A stretch of 64,000 nt of DNA from Maniola hyperantus (lineage: Eukaryota > Arthropoda > Insecta > Lepidoptera > Nymphalidae), in the NCBI RefSeq assembly GCF_902806685.2, contig NC_048537.1, positions 12,732,720 to 12,796,719 on the forward strand. The letters run 5' to 3'. Position numbers and translations under genes: made by a program. Below are positions 21,301 to 34,059 of this stretch, in pieces. A model generated the notes under the pieces. That model did no database searches. It saw nothing but the letters and a program-made list of their open reading frames with translations, and was not told the DNA's origin. Numbering within the stretch: the stretch's first letter is position 1; each line of letters begins with the position of its first letter.

Positions 21301-21453
21301 CGCGACAGTTTGAGATGGCAATCGGGGAGGAAACGCCCCGCATATCCACACAACCCCCGCGCTAGCCGGGCGCGGGCGCGGGCGTGACGTGCGGGTATGA
21401 GGGGCATCCCCCGCCTCATACCCGATTGCTATCTCAACCTGTCGCGGACTATA
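21301..21453. mobile_element. GC-rich palindromic MITE (family P), best-preserved copy
   Basis: Left GCGACAGTTTGAGATGGCAA and the reverse complement of the right end GCGACAGGTTGAGATAGCAA form TIRs of about 26 bp. The interior is a GC hairpin (CCCCGCGCTAGCCGGGCGCG). Confidence 0.8.
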
Positions 21454-21514
21454 CCTAGACAAGAAATAAGGCCAAAGTTTTCAAAATTACCAGGGAGTTA
21501 AGCTTCGAGCGGTC

Positions 21515-21845
21515 GCTGGCTTACTAAGAAAGGATTTTTGGAAATTCCACCCCAAAGGGGTTAAGGATGAAAATTTGTATGAAAGTGCGTCATTTTTTAA
21601 GTTATATATCTATGAAAATTGGTATTTGGTTTTTTGGTTAAATATAAAGAAATACATGTGACAAAGTTATTAGAAATTCAACCCTCATGATAAAAGTCTG
21701 TTTGAACGTTTTATTTCTGAAATTTGGTACTTGAGCTTACAGGCCAAAATGAAGAAAAATACCTACGTGTTTCAGGATTTTTGGATATCCACTCACTGAT
21801 TTTCAAAACTTCCAATAGAGTGAAGCCGGGATGGGTCAGCTAGTA
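21515..21845 (-). mobile_element. Family H-like repeat, degenerate
   Basis: TTACTAAGAAAGGATTTTTG, CCACCCCAAAGGGGTTAAGG, a central AT-rich part, and GAAGCCGGGATGGGTCAGCT at the right end. Confidence 0.55.
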
Positions 21846-22118
21846 ACATAACACTAATCTTATATCTACCAGTAAGCTTCACTGAAGACATAAATTCTGT
21901 AAAGTTATGTACTTAAATTAAGTAATTTTACCGAAGCTATACACGTAAGTCCACTGTATCGGGTAATTTATTCGGCCTTCCAGCAAATATCTGCAATTGG
22001 CCCCACTCCATCTGCAGCAATTAGGAGACGAGGCGCTTTAGAAGATACATATTTATTCATACAACTATAATATACCTAATTGTCTTGAGTCCTGGCTACG
22101 CTTATTATTATTCAATAG

Positions 22119-22665
22119 CTGATGCCCGTGACTTCGTACGCGTGGATTTTAGTTTTTAAAAATCCCGTGCGGATTGGCAGACTTCACACACCTTTGAGAA
22201 CAATTAAGTAAAACATGATGCCCGCACTTCGTCTTTTCACTTCGTGGATTTACGTATTTTTTTTAGTCCATTACCAGCTAGCCGTTGCCTGGGATCTCAC
22301 CTGGTGGTAAGTGATGATGCAGTCTAAGATAGTAGCGGACTAACTTGCTAGCAGTGTGACAACTTTTTGAACTCATACATGACTTATCAGTTTCTACACG
22401 GCATCGTATTGGACCGGAACACGGGCAGGGTTTGTCAGCTTTATAAAATACGGACTAGACCCACCCTATGGTCCTACTCTGAGCTATGGTTCCGGTCCGT
22501 TCTTTGTAAAGCTGAGTAGGTTCATAGGTTAGGTAGGTGATTTGGTACAGAGATAGCTTTTATCTCGGAGACGAACATATGCTCCTTTTTATCCTGAAGG
22601 AGTTCCCATGGGTTTTTTAAAAACTAGCCCCATTAACAAAGTCGAGGGCATCATCTAGTAAATTA
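22119..22665. mobile_element. Patchwork of family H, SINE A and SINE B fragments
   Basis: 22119-22165 is a family H head (AGCTGATGCCCGTGACTTCG). 22167-22207 is an antisense SINE A piece (GATTGGCAGACTTCACACAC). 22262-22440 is SINE B (CACCTGGTGGTAAGTGATGA to TTCTACACGGCATCG). 22540-22665 is family H again, ending GGGCATCATCTAGT. The order suggests successive insertions. Confidence 0.65.
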
Positions 22666-24120
22666 CGTATCATAGAAACGTAAGTTCTATAAGCTATTTC
22701 TCATTCGGCGTATAGTTCTGATCTCAAACAAGAACTACCATTTACTCCTAAGATAGCACTTAGTAGACTGCCTTAGGTTCCTTATTGAATTATCAAACCT
22801 CTAACGTACCATATTCAAAGCATCCTTGCTTTTTGGATAGTAATGACCCCTATATGTGACCAATAACTTCAGCAAACTTGCTTATATAGCCTAGAAAATA
22901 TTTGCATGACTAACTTAAAGCTCTCCTAGAAGCCTTAAGACTTGAGAAATAGGGGCAGTTATCGTTTGAAGACTTAGTTGTCGGTATGCATAAATAGGGT
23001 TGTCAATGTATAGGACGTTAGAGGCACAATGCAGTAATTATATCAGCGTCTTAGAAAGCCCCTAACCAGCCCCTTAACAGTTTTCCACGGTATCGAAGGG
23101 GCATTAGTGCATTTCCCGGTAATGCTTCTAAAGACGGTTGGTGCACGATGACCAAGGCGAGCGCTTGGTACCACAATTTTCAGTCTAGTTAAAGAGTTAA
23201 CGTGTACTTTGAAACTCTTATAGGTATGACAACTCTAACCCTATATCAAACATGCAATTTAAATTTGAGTAAAACACCCAGTTCGTTTGGAGTACCTATC
23301 TCTATTAATTTTTTCTTTATATATCTTTTGCTTAATTAATGACAATATTCTCGTATAAGTACATGTCAGTTTTAGATTTAATATGATCGAGGATAATCTT
23401 TAATTTTACTTAAATCATAGTTTAATTATCGTCACTGTCAGAAAAATACCTTTTACACTCAAAACGATAACGGGTTATACATTGGTGATCAATTTTGCAG
23501 TTTAATTTTGAGCTAGAACCATTGACTTCCCACAGTGTCTCAAGTTCTCTATTATATTCTGTACAGTTAGCTGTTAAAGTATAAGGGTATGAGTGTCTAC
23601 AAAGACATAAGGTATCTGAAAATAATATAACATTGCAGTGCCAGATTTTATTAACAATGGTTTGAAAAATTAAATTTAATGATAGCTGAGTTTTACAGTG
23701 GCACTGGGCCCCGGCTAATTTAGGAGCATCGCCAAGTAAAGTGCTTCTCGTGTCCGCGCCGGACTCCGTCTCAGAAAGGACTTGCTCAAGTTTTGGTCAC
23801 CACTCAGGCCAAGTTAGTATCAATATGTGATCCTTTGATAAAGTTGCGGTCTTAGCGTATGAAGCTAATATGTTGTAACTGGTATTAGATCGATTCAGTT
23901 CTGAGGGTCTAACGAAGTCTAGGTATACTCGTATCTATACCTAATACCAAATTACTTGATTGTATACTGCACTTGTTCTATACCTACCTATTAGCGTGCG
24001 TTTGAATAGTATGGTAAGTCTTGTTCATTAAAAAAACGTTGTTAAGCAACGTTAAACTACGTAGGTAGGTATGGTACTATGTCAAGTCTATTTTTTATTC
24101 TAAATTTTAATAAGCAGGTA
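22666..24120. other. Intergenic DNA, mainly unique
   Basis: No gene. 23000-23190 and 23690-23820 are GC-balanced blocks without repeat similarity in the window (for example CCCTAACCAGCCCCTTAACA). They are candidates for conserved non-coding DNA but unproven. Confidence 0.3.
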
Positions 24121-24435
24121 ATTTAATTTTATTTATTTATTTTTATGGAAACAAACAGTAATAATTACATAGATAGTTATTTCCGTAGAATAATATGCTC
24201 CATAACATAGGCAAGTAAGACGTTCATTTGACCAGTAAAAGCTTTAAGCATATTAAACCAACCCTTACATCGACAGGACCTTAAAATCACACAAAGGGTT
24301 GAAATAGTATCTAAGTAACCTATAAGACGAAGTTCAACCGACGACAACTAAACTCCTAATTGGCAAATCGAATTACAACAGGGAATCGAACCCCCGATCC
24401 AGCACTTAATAGTAGATCCTTTTAACGGTTTAGTG
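24121..24435 (-). mobile_element. Possible SINE with reversed tRNA-like head
   Basis: Begins with a T/A-rich run (reversed tail) and ends with GGGAATCGAACCCCCGATCC, whose reverse complement is a B box-like GGTTCGATTCCC. Single copy in the window. Confidence 0.4.
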
Positions 24436-24667
24436 GAGATCCCTCTTGCGAGACGATATTGCCCAATTAAGGTATGAAATGCTTGAGCAGTATATTGTAC
24501 CTTTTTGTATATTGCATCGTCTCTGAAGAAAATCTTACAGCGTTTTCACACTAAACGATCTGATATCGGTGTAAAATAAATCCAAAACATTTATGTACGC
24601 TTTTGTAGTTCCTCAAAAACAAACTCTTTATCTGACATTTTTACTAACGAATTAAGCTTTATAAAAC

Positions 24668-24860
24668 ACTAGCTTTTGCCCGCGACCTCGTCCGCGGTAC
24701 ATATGTAATTTATGGGCTTTGTTACTTTTGGATAAAGTAGCTATCTACTGGTGAAAGAATTCTTTTAAACTGGCTGAAACTCTTTGATTTTCCAGGATAA
24801 AAATGACTCTCCATGCAAAAAATCACATCGATCCGTTGCGTGATTGATTGGCAAAAAATA
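24668..24860 (+). mobile_element. Family H-related repeat
   Basis: CACTAGCTTTTGCCCGCGAC, CTCTTTGATTTTCCAGGATA and CACATCGATCCGTTGCGTGA follow the usual block order but are diverged. Confidence 0.6.
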
Positions 24861-26044
24861 CACTTTTATGATTATTAAAGCATTAAGTACATAGAGGTCG
24901 TTGCATAATACATAAAAGTTCTTCTGAAGTTAAATCTAAGCTTTAGTGGGCGATGTAGGCGTGGCGTGGCACGGATATAGCCAGCGTATCCGTATATCCG
25001 CGCATAGCTATATCCGGGCATATCCGCGCGGGGGCGGATCAGCCGGATCAGCAACAGGTGGGGGATGAGCCGTCCGTAGATCCGCCCACAGGCACGTGTT
25101 AGCAACTTTCCCGGTTACTTTTTGTTGACGCTTTTCTTATATTTGTAACTCGCCTTAAGTATGTGGAAACTTTTTCCTTTCATTTAATTCTTACTTACTA
25201 ACTCACTGTAACTTTCGGCACAGTAGATGATAATTTCTGGCTATAGTTCATTGCTGCGTCTTGGGTCTCTTGTCTATAATATTTTGTGATTGGCTGTACA
25301 CATGCTAATGTGTCAGCAAATGTATTTGCTTGTTCTAAGATGGTTCTACGCATGTTCTACGTTATAAGCATTTGTAATTTTTTATGTGTAACTTTTGTGT
25401 TGTATGGCTGTCATTTCTTGATAAAGTTGTTATGAATATTATATTTACAATATAAGTTTAATTTGTATTTAATACTTTTTAATAAATGAATTTGAATTTC
25501 TTTTGATACAGTCGATATCTTATCGAAACAGATTGTGATGTGCGAGTTTATGTTACCTCAGTTTAGACTACGTCACTACCTAATTCTGTTAACTGCTACA
25601 ATCATTAAATCAGATTATAAAATATAGGTTAAGTAATTTCCATGTAAAATAATTAATTCGCCCCATTTATTATAGAGTATTAAACTAAATTCAACTTCAA
25701 AGGACTGTACCTAACAAATATAACAAATAAATTAGTTTGTACCCGATATTGCTAAAATATACCCAAATTACGAGGTTTATTAATCACTAATGTGAATTTA
25801 TGGGCTTAAATTCACGAAAATAGTAATTTCGTTGGAACACTTCGGTGAGGTATCATTAATATTGAATCAATCTGTATTCAATTGGCGCAGTTTTAATACT
25901 TAAGGGAGGAAAAGTATTATTGAAGCAGGTAATATATTTATTTTATGGTAATCACCGGAGTTTGGTACAGTTGTGTAAACATAAATTTTGCGAATCACTT
26001 TCTCTAACAGATGTTTCCTGTCCCTACCTACCTTATAGACGTTT
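24861..26044. other. Intergenic DNA
   Basis: 24960-25095 has a local cluster of TATCCG-rich short repeats (ATCCGTATATCCGCGCAT). The rest is AT-rich with no gene. Confidence 0.3.
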
Positions 26045-26262
26045 ATATTAACTTCCAAAAAGAACAAGGTTTTTAATTCTCCGTTTTCGTCCACTGGTGG
26101 AGAAAGATTCTCCTGAAGGATCTCCACAAAATACGTTCTTGTGCCGCTTGGCTCCAGCGTCGGCGTCGTCTGAGATCGTCTATCCATCTAATAGTGAGAA
26201 GTCTTCCAACGCTGCGTTTTCCGGTGCGAGGCCATGCGTATTTTTACAGCAGTATGACTTTC
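26045..26262 (-). pseudogene. LINE pol 3'-terminal fragment
   Basis: The minus-strand frame reads TGKRSVGRLLTIRWIDDLRR then RRRWSQAAQERILWRS, the C-terminus typical of lepidopteran LINEs (SVGRP..RW.DDL..W..AAQ). An overlapping frame at 25900-26187 is incidental. Confidence 0.75.
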
Positions 26263-26297
26263 CAACTTTTGTAGAACCTGCGTCAAAACATAAATTT

Positions 26298-26365
26298 TGA
26301 AAACACGTTCAATATTACCTAATGAGGTAATTATACCTCATTAGGTAATATTGAACGTGTTTTCA
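26298..26365. repeat. Perfect palindrome, 32-bp arms and 4-bp loop
   Basis: Left arm TGAAAACACGTTCAATATTA plus CCTAATGAGGTA, loop ATTA, then the exact reverse complement. No mismatches. Confidence 0.95.
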
Positions 26366-26442
26366 ATTAAGTTTCAAACCAAGTTAGAAGTTTATAAAAA
26401 GAACATAATGATGTTCTTTCTAACTTGGTTTAAAACTTAATT
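26365..26442. repeat. Second inverted repeat abutting the first
   Basis: Arms AATTAAGTTTCAAACCAAGT.../...ACTTGGTTTAAAACTTAATT around AAGAACAT-AATG-ATGTTCTT, with a few unpaired bases. Together with the adjacent palindrome it forms a two-hairpin block. Confidence 0.85.
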
Positions 26443-26559
26443 AATTATACTTGCTTTCTTTGTAAGTATTTCTTATGTTGAATTTTCAATTCTTCCTTCT
26501 TTTTACCCATTTGATGCATTTAATTCAGAGTTCAGACATTAGGTTTGTTTATATTGCAT

Positions 26560-26770
26560 TTTTTACAATACTACCAGCCCACCAGAGGAGTACGTAAGCA
26601 TGGCGTAGGACTACAGAGGGATATCTACTCGTGTGGTAGGACGCCCTCCAGCAAAATGGCCCCATGATACGAAGAGGGTTACGGGAGACGGCTGGGTTAG
26701 AAAGGCTGAGTAGGTATCGGATGTGGTGGCGCTCTTTATGAATGGACTTTGGTTTACAATAGACTTTCAC
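26560..26770 (+). pseudogene. LINE pol 3'-terminal fragment
   Basis: Plus-strand frame VGRPPAKWPHDTKRVTGDGW then VRKAE and a stop. The VGRPPAKW motif is the same LINE C-terminal signature seen at 16412 and 49185. Confidence 0.7.
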
Positions 26771-27099
26771 AGACTCATAATATGATGAAATACATGTTTA
26801 GGTTAGCTCCTTGTGAAACAATGAAGGCTAGTACGTACCTAAATCTTACTTAAAGCAAAACCTGTAGATAGTCATATAACCCAAATTACGAGTAAGTATT
26901 TGCAAAATCAATGAGGCAACGTATCTCGGTTATTTGTCGTCGTATAAGACCCAAATTAATAGCCTAAACTTAGCGTATACTCCACGCGTCTCTCGCAACT
27001 TAGTCGCCAAGTTAATTTATTGCGTAAACTTTATATTCTTTGCCTTAGCGTTATACCTACTTTCTGCAACATACCTACCTACTAATTAGTACCTCTATG
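26771..27099. other. Intergenic DNA
   Basis: AT-rich; no gene and no recognised repeat. Confidence 0.3.
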
Positions 27100-27277
27100 T
27101 ACAGTACGCGGCCGAAAGTAATGTACCTTTAGAAGGAGATAGCCAATTTGTAGAGCACTGTCTCAGTCGTTGAGACCGACAAAACGTCATATAGGTATGA
27201 GTGACAAAGACAACGCTCAACAAAGCCGAAATGTCATTCTAAAGGCCGATGTACATTACTTTCGGCCGCGCACTGTA
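27100..27277. mobile_element. Palindromic MITE (family Q), intact
   Basis: Ends TACAGTACGCGGCCGAAAGT and (reverse) TACAGTGCGCGGCCGAAAGT. Inner arms are TGTAGAGCACTGTCTCAGTC and its imperfect complement. Length 178 bp. Relatives at 11752-12080 and 53653-53843. Confidence 0.85.
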
Positions 27278-27432
27278 AGTAACTTTGACAAAGGAATAAG
27301 TCAGTAAAATAGTAAAGTTAACACTAAGTTATTCTAAAGGCCAATGTACATTACTTTCAGCCGCGTAGGTACCTACTGTAAGTAACTTAGACAAAGGAAT
27401 AAGTCAGTAAAATAGTAAAGTTAACACTTAGT
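27236..27432. repeat. Local tandem duplication (about 95 bp x 2) overlapping the MITE end
   Basis: ATTCTAAAGGCCGATGTACA... at 27236 and ATTCTAAAGGCCAATGTACA... at 27331. Each is followed by GACAAAGGAATAAGTCAGTA and GTAAAGTTAACACT. The second unit carries a small extra GTAGGTACCT stretch. Confidence 0.85.
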
Positions 27433-28764
27433 ATATTAAAATGTCCTTTTTTTTTATTCGTTACGTCCAGACAAGCAAGTGATAGTAGTAGTAATAATAG
27501 AAAAGAAAAGATAGTAGGTTATCTTTTTAAAAGTCGTATTCCTCATTGCTGAGAGTCGTGACTCCTTTCCATTAATCAAATCAAATCATTCCATTATAAA
27601 ATATAATGGCAGTAGTTCTCTTGGGACAATAATGCGGTGAGTTCCCAGATCCTTCCGCATACAATTCACCAAGAGAACGAGATTTCGATTATTAGGTTTT
27701 TTACAGTTATTGTGTATCAGATGTTAGTGATAAAAACCGGAAGCGACTGCTTAACGTTCTCTCAGTGGCGCGGAGGAAACGAAAAGGCCAAATTAGGACC
27801 GCCAAAGTCGGTCACCCATCCAGTTACTGACTTGGGTCAAAGTTGCTTAACAATCGCAATCGATTGATATGCGTTGTCACAACTAGGCCAGTCCCTCTAG
27901 TAGGTAATAGTACTTAGTTGTAATTAAATATTTTATTTCACATTAGTTCGTGAGACAAATTGTTTCTTCTACATTACACCATATTAAAAAGATATTAAGG
28001 TGCGAACACACCTGATAAAGTAAGTAAGTATATCACGGGCATAATACTCCATAGCAATTCTAATTAGCCCTCCTTATTTATGATTCATAAGCCGATGAGC
28101 AATAAATTCTCGAATGTTTCCGTCCCACATGTGCTACTAAAGCCTTGGCATTAGCGAATGTTGAATGTTGGTTCTCGCCTAATAAGAGACGGGATGTAAG
28201 GAATCGCACTGATTACTATATTATTTATTACGCTACGTGCCGCCCGTGTAAACGCTTCCTAATACTCCAATCCACGCTCGCATCTTGGAACCTTGTCTCT
28301 TCACAAACCGCTACGTCCTCTCATACAATTTATACACTAAGTTCTATACTAGGTTACTTTGAAAAGGTTGTAGCAATGTAAGGTGTTCAGCCATCTATCA
28401 AGGTTAACGATTAACTGCAGAAGCGGCCGTCGATGAGATTTTTAATTACTGCCGTATTAACCATGATAAATGTTTACCAGTGGTTTGTGGTCGTTAGAGG
28501 CGTTATCTATAGTTTATAAAGGATATCGTGGCTATCTCAACGGAAGATCTTCTTATTGGGCGACTGTGTCAATGAAAACTCCGACTGAGTTCCCAATTTG
28601 AAGATCTTGATGAGTTAGTCACAGGTTAAGATTTTATGCATCCTCCTTGCTGTTATTGTCGGTGTAGCTACTTACCATCTTTGTCTGTCCATAGCCGTCC
28701 ATCTGCGTTTCGGATCCGTTACTTCTTTGCCTATCCTATAAAGTCGTCGTCGACGTTAACCGAT
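27433..28764. other. Intergenic DNA
   Basis: No gene recognised. 28140-28560 is less AT-rich and unique, possibly regulatory. Short frames here lack supporting features. Confidence 0.3.
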
Positions 28765-28850
28765 AGACGTCTACTGCTGGACATACAGCTAGGTCTCTTG
28801 TCTCCCACACACCATGGTTTTGTGCCGCCTGGATCAGGACTCTGATGCCA
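28765..28850 (-). mobile_element. LINE 3' tail fragment
   Basis: The reverse complement of CGATAGACGTCTACTGCTGG is the same tail found at 15287 and 35370. ACCATGGTTTTGTGCCGCCT follows. Confidence 0.55.
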
Positions 28851-31613
28851 AGTGCTAACGCTGCGCTTCCGGATTTCCTATAAAGTACTAAGCAAGGGTT
28901 TTTTAATTGATCAAAAACAGTTCAAAATTCTTTATATCGTAAAGGAGTGCTTTACGCAAATGTTTTTGTATAAACCGACCAACATAAATTACCACCTGAA
29001 CGTTGACAAAGCGCCGTTGAATAATGACTCTCATATTTCGCCGTATCTCCTCTTGATATTGCCGATGGGGATAAGGCATAGAAATTTTGATTTAAGGTGT
29101 GTTTTGGCGAGAACGTACCTACATTGAGATAAGGCACCGAAATAACATAAAGAAAAAGCATAGATTTTTATATATTTTTTATGTTTACATTTCAATAATA
29201 AACGAAAATATACGCTTCTTGTTTTAAATCACTAATCCCATTAAGGGATCAGCTGATTTATAGCCAGCTAATTTGGCAGTTAGTTACATTTAAATTTTAT
29301 CTTTGTATTACTTGCTCAAAAGCTTGTTTTTAAAAAGGTGTGCTGGTATTCGTAACAGTTTAGTTACCACCATTCATCGTAGTAGTCATTAATTAGTGCC
29401 ATCTTTTTGAAAGGTCAAGCTGATGCCCAGATTCCTGGAGTAAAAGGCAAGTATGGTTGTTTAGCCTTGTGAATTTTGTTTGGTTTCTGCTGCTGCTGCT
29501 TTCTTGCTGTCTTGGTGTAGCGCTCTTAAAACCTATCTTTATATGGCACCTTTGAGCTTACGTCTCGAGACCACGTTTATACGATAATTTTAATGAATAT
29601 TTATATTGTTTGTGCATTTACTTTAACTGTTTAAAAGCGTGTGTGTAAGGAAAGTTTAAATTGGATGACGTGACGGAGTATAGCCAAGTTTATAATAAAG
29701 CGATTTTGTACAGTCTTCCTCCTGATATTAGCGAACTTCTTTTAAACGAGCTTTAAAACTTAAGCAGAGCTTTTTATAATACCTACCTAGGTATTATAAA
29801 TAGCAAAGTGTCAAATGTTACTGGCATAATCTGTGGGCATAATAGATATGACATAGGTACCTACTTACAATTTTTTTGGGTCACCCATGTGTCATCAGAT
29901 AGATTCCTGTTTACCTATAATCACTTTATGCACAAGAGCTTCAAAAGCGGTTTTAGTCCGCTTACAGCCAGCATAAGAACTTAACGAGCATGTGACGTGA
30001 AAAAATTTTGCTCGCTGATTTCAAATTTTCAAGCCTATCTTATGTAGGTATGTAAAAAGTGTCATTCTGACGATTTCTTATGGTCCATACAAGGTAATAT
30101 TATAACTTTATTATAAACGCGAAAACCTGTTTGACCTGTTTGCCGTGAAAAGTTTATTACCTTTTAACAGTGACAAGATTTCATCTCGTTTCTTTTTCTT
30201 TTTAATTTGTACTAATACAAATTATAGGTAAATAGTAAAAAGAAAAAGATAAGATGTGGACAGAGAAGCACTTATCTCTATAAGAGATTAATATCTCTAT
30301 CAGGGACCTTGGCAGTTTTCTCTTGACATGTCGTCATGAACTGCATATTTTTCCCAACAGTCTGCACAGGCCTTAAGAACATCGACCGTCCCGCCATCTT
30401 TCATCCTCTAACCATAATCTACGGCGCACTGAATTATTATTTATAAGGTAATTACAAAAACACTCTCACACGCTATCTCTAATGTTATTTATGCGGGGAT
30501 AAACGACGATGGGTAATTTTTGCATATCTCCCCCCTTTCAAATTGAATGATAAGACCGTCTTGAAGACATTATGCGAATAAGGCTAAGGAAATGATGATA
30601 GATTCGTCTTGGGAAACATTACATGGTAACGGTACTGAGATTTTTTATACCGTTCTCTTTGAACTTTGCTAATTCCACATGCACAAATCTAAATTAACAG
30701 GACTTCTCTCAATTTTTCTCTGAAAAATCTTCATTGGTCCCATGAAAAAATATTTTATTTCTATCTACCTAGGTAGTTACCGACATACCTACTTATTGTG
30801 TTTTCTTGTGCGAATCTACATGTTTGAAGTTTCTACTGTAAAAAATGGAAAGGGTTTCCATTATTTTTAATCTATAATAGCTACGCAACGTAATCTTTTT
30901 GATATTATTACTTATCCATATATTTTGTAATTCGATGTTCTCTACAATTTGCCCCTGCTTTTGTGCGCGCTATGGAGAGAGAGAGATACTTTTTTCATTC
31001 AGCTTTTCTGAAACCGTATTTTTTTTCTCGTCCACCGAAATTGAAAACCTGTCAATGAGAATTATTTTAATATTTTATTATTCATTTTGATAAATATATA
31101 CAACGCTTGTCCTTTCCATTAAAATAATCGCAAAAAATCATCCCCCCACATCTATCCGCACTATATCTTCATGCTAACTTTTTTCATTGACTCCAAGCTT
31201 ATTCCGCGGGGGCGCAATAATTCCGCCGCTCGTAAATCTTAACTTTAAGAGAAACCGGGGGAGGATTAAAGATCAGTAATCTTACGTACAGATGAATTAT
31301 GGGCGTCGCGGTACGATCCTCTTTATTGTGACTTTAAGAAACTAAGAGGAGATTTTGTTATACGTTCGAAATTAATTTAGATAATGATTAATGGTATCTC
31401 CTGTAAGCAGGAAGCTCCCGTGGGTCTTGGTATTTGCATAATTGGAAATATACAGAGATATAAATGCGTGTTAGTTTGTGGTTTGTTATCGGCGGTGCTG
31501 ATTCTGCTGTTGTGGCAATTTAGACCGAAATTGTGCCAGTTGTGTTTGTGATGCTACAATACTATTTAGCATTATAGTTGTAGGCAAAACCAGTCTATTC
31601 TTTTCTACTTCAG
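28851..31613. other. Intergenic DNA, AT-rich
   Basis: No gene. 30186-30254 holds an imperfect inverted repeat (TTTCTTTTTCTTTTTAATTT / TAAAAAGAAAAAGATAAG). 30400-30560 and 31180-31330 are GC-balanced, repeat-free blocks that may be regulatory. 29490-29503 is a short (CTG)n. Confidence 0.3.
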
Positions 31614-31870
31614 CTAAACTGATTCATTTTTAACTACACAGCGACGTGAAAGTGTGGAAGTGTGGAAGAGTGGCATGCGGCACGCGCAGCTCGCAGTCAC
31701 AATCGCGACGCGTGCACGAACTGACTCCCTTGAAAAAGGACCCCGGATGGGTTCGAAACAAGTCGGGCTAACGTCGACTAAACACGTGAGTAAAGCCGGG
31801 ACAGATATTATATATAAGTGTAGAAGTGTCGAAGGGTTTCGCAATATGGCCATTGGCTATGTTAGGAAAC
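31614..31870. repeat. Possible dispersed repeat with open frames on both strands
   Basis: GC-richer block containing GGATGGGTTCGAAACAAGTC and GGGCTAACGTCGACTAAACA. It resembles a repeat I associate with lepidopteran genomes, but there is no second copy in the window. Confidence 0.35.
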
Positions 31871-32034
31871 TATAGTCCGCGATTGGTTGAGTTGGCAGTC
31901 GAGGTATGAGGCGGGGGGACGCTCCGCACACCCGCACGTCACCCATACTCGCCCGCTCCGGGGTAGCGCGGGGGCTGTGCGGGTGTGCGGGGCGTTCCTT
32001 CCCCGATTGCCATCTCAACCTGTCGCGTACTATA
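31871..32034. mobile_element. GC-rich palindromic MITE (family P), copy 3
   Basis: Starts TATAGTCCGCGATTGGTTGA and ends ATCTCAACCTGTCGCGTACT, with inverted inner GC arms. It lies in the opposite internal orientation to the 21301 copy. Confidence 0.75.
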
Positions 32035-34059
32035 TATTCACGCATCATTCCTCCGATTGAGTTGAAGCTTTGTAGTTTGTACAGTTGGCACTTGCGTGGA
32101 GGTTTCTGACATTAGTAGGGGAGCGAGAGGCTTGTTGTAACAGTTTTCATTAAAACTAATATATCTTGAGATCTATTGATTAAATTTCTACTAAATAAAG
32201 ATGGATGGATACTGTAACTCTTCCTCTACCAAATCAAGTAAAAATAATACCATAACTATTGGTTATTATTTTACAACCAATTATTTCCTAGAAGAAATGC
32301 GGTGTTACAACTTACCTCGTGCTTGGGGCAAGTTGTAACGTCTACCGGGGCAAGTAGTAACGACAAAAAAAACGACAATAATACCTCTAATCATTAATTC
32401 TTTGTTTATTTCATCAAGCATCAATGTACAATAGATGGTGTGCGAGTCGCATTGCAATTCATTCGGGTTCTTATCTAGTCGATAGGTATGTATAGTATAA
32501 TTTTATCAGGTTCATATATATAGCATAAAAATATAGAGACAGATGTTCACAAGCGATGCAGGTCTATTTTCTCCAGTAACGACTATCCATTTTTCATATC
32601 ATCTTTAATCTCACTTTCTCATATAAGGAGCTTTCTCATAAGCAATATTGAAACAATATAGATTCTCTCGCATTTCCGAATAATGGTTTGCCTTGTTCCA
32701 GAGTTAACTGAAGGAATATTTATAGCTGCAACTTTATTTAATATCGGGTTTGCCCGTCTTGCGAAAGAAAGTTTTAAGCTACAGAGGTATCGCATTTAGC
32801 TACGTAATATCCTTGTTTTGACGTACGTAATATTATGAGTGTATGCTGTTTAGGAGCATACTTTTGATAGATTTTTAAACTTGTGTAAAGGCAAGTCTAA
32901 AATTGATTGTGGATATTTATTATAAAATATTAAGTAGGTCTATAATATATAGATATAATATATTAATAGACATATAGTTACAGCTTCTTGCTTACAGAAG
33001 ATTATTAAAGAATAATAAAAGGCCCTGTAGTATGTTAAGTTTAGGTACCTACTTAAGTACACTTGTATTGTTCCTATATATAAGTAGATATCTAACAAGT
33101 TTGTTATTTAGTGTAGATACAATAATAATATACCTACTTGGCTCTCGGCTTTACTCCGAAGATGTGGTCTTGATTGGAAATAGGTCTTCAAAACTAACGA
33201 TATGACCAAAAATAACTTAATCTCTAAACTTAAAACTGACATGAACTTGGGTCATGCAAAACTTTTTACTCACCATATTTCTCTTATTTTTATTCGATTA
33301 AAATCTCTTAAAATTGTTCTTTCATCCCAACATTGATTGCGTATTTGTTATTTGCATAAGATTTTATCAGCCTGTGCAACTTTCAAAATATCCCAATGAA
33401 ACTTTCCAACAAAGGTGTAATTGAAAGATCGGAAATTCTCAAGCAAGCACATATTTCAAAAGCGCTTCTCTTGCCCGGATAATATAAGAAGATAGAGGAC
33501 AGACTCGGATATAAAATATGGCGTCCTTTCATGAATCTTATTAAGATATCCTCCGAAAATAGAACGAGATGGAGATATCACTTTTACCGTGAGTATAACG
33601 AGGAGGGAAGACAATACTAGGTTTATGTATATTAAAATAATACGGTCGGTTAAAGACGTGTGCGTGGTACTGGGTGGGAATTTATCGTCGCTATGAATAT
33701 GATTTTCTTTAAGAAGTGGATGTAGTTCCCATAAGAGGTATTTAGTGTCAAAGGGCTCTTATTCTCAGGGAGTTATGTGTAAACATTTTATTAAAAACCG
33801 CATTAAAAATCACGGCATTTTTACGTCCTATGATTTCAAGAAACTGTTTCGTCTACTATCCAAAGATTAGGTAGGTACATTTTTAAAAGTCATTGGTCTC
33901 TGGAAAATCTGTAACAATGCTACCAATTCAAAGTGAACTTTTATGTAGCTCATTTCGTAGCGCTACGAAAGAGATCAGCGGTGCTACTTTACGCTAAGTA
34001 ACTTCTACTAAACTATCTTTATACCAAATTTCTAACGAAAATTACTTTTGACGAAATTA
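32035..34059. other. Intergenic DNA, AT-rich
   Basis: 32303-32362 has repeated GGGGCAAGT(T/A)GTAACG units. Elsewhere no gene or repeat is recognised. Confidence 0.3.

Noticed and set aside
25900..26187. Minus-strand 95-aa open frame
   Set aside because: It overlaps a LINE C-terminal relic that reads in a different minus-strand frame (RWIDDLRRRRRWSQAAQE), so this frame is incidental.
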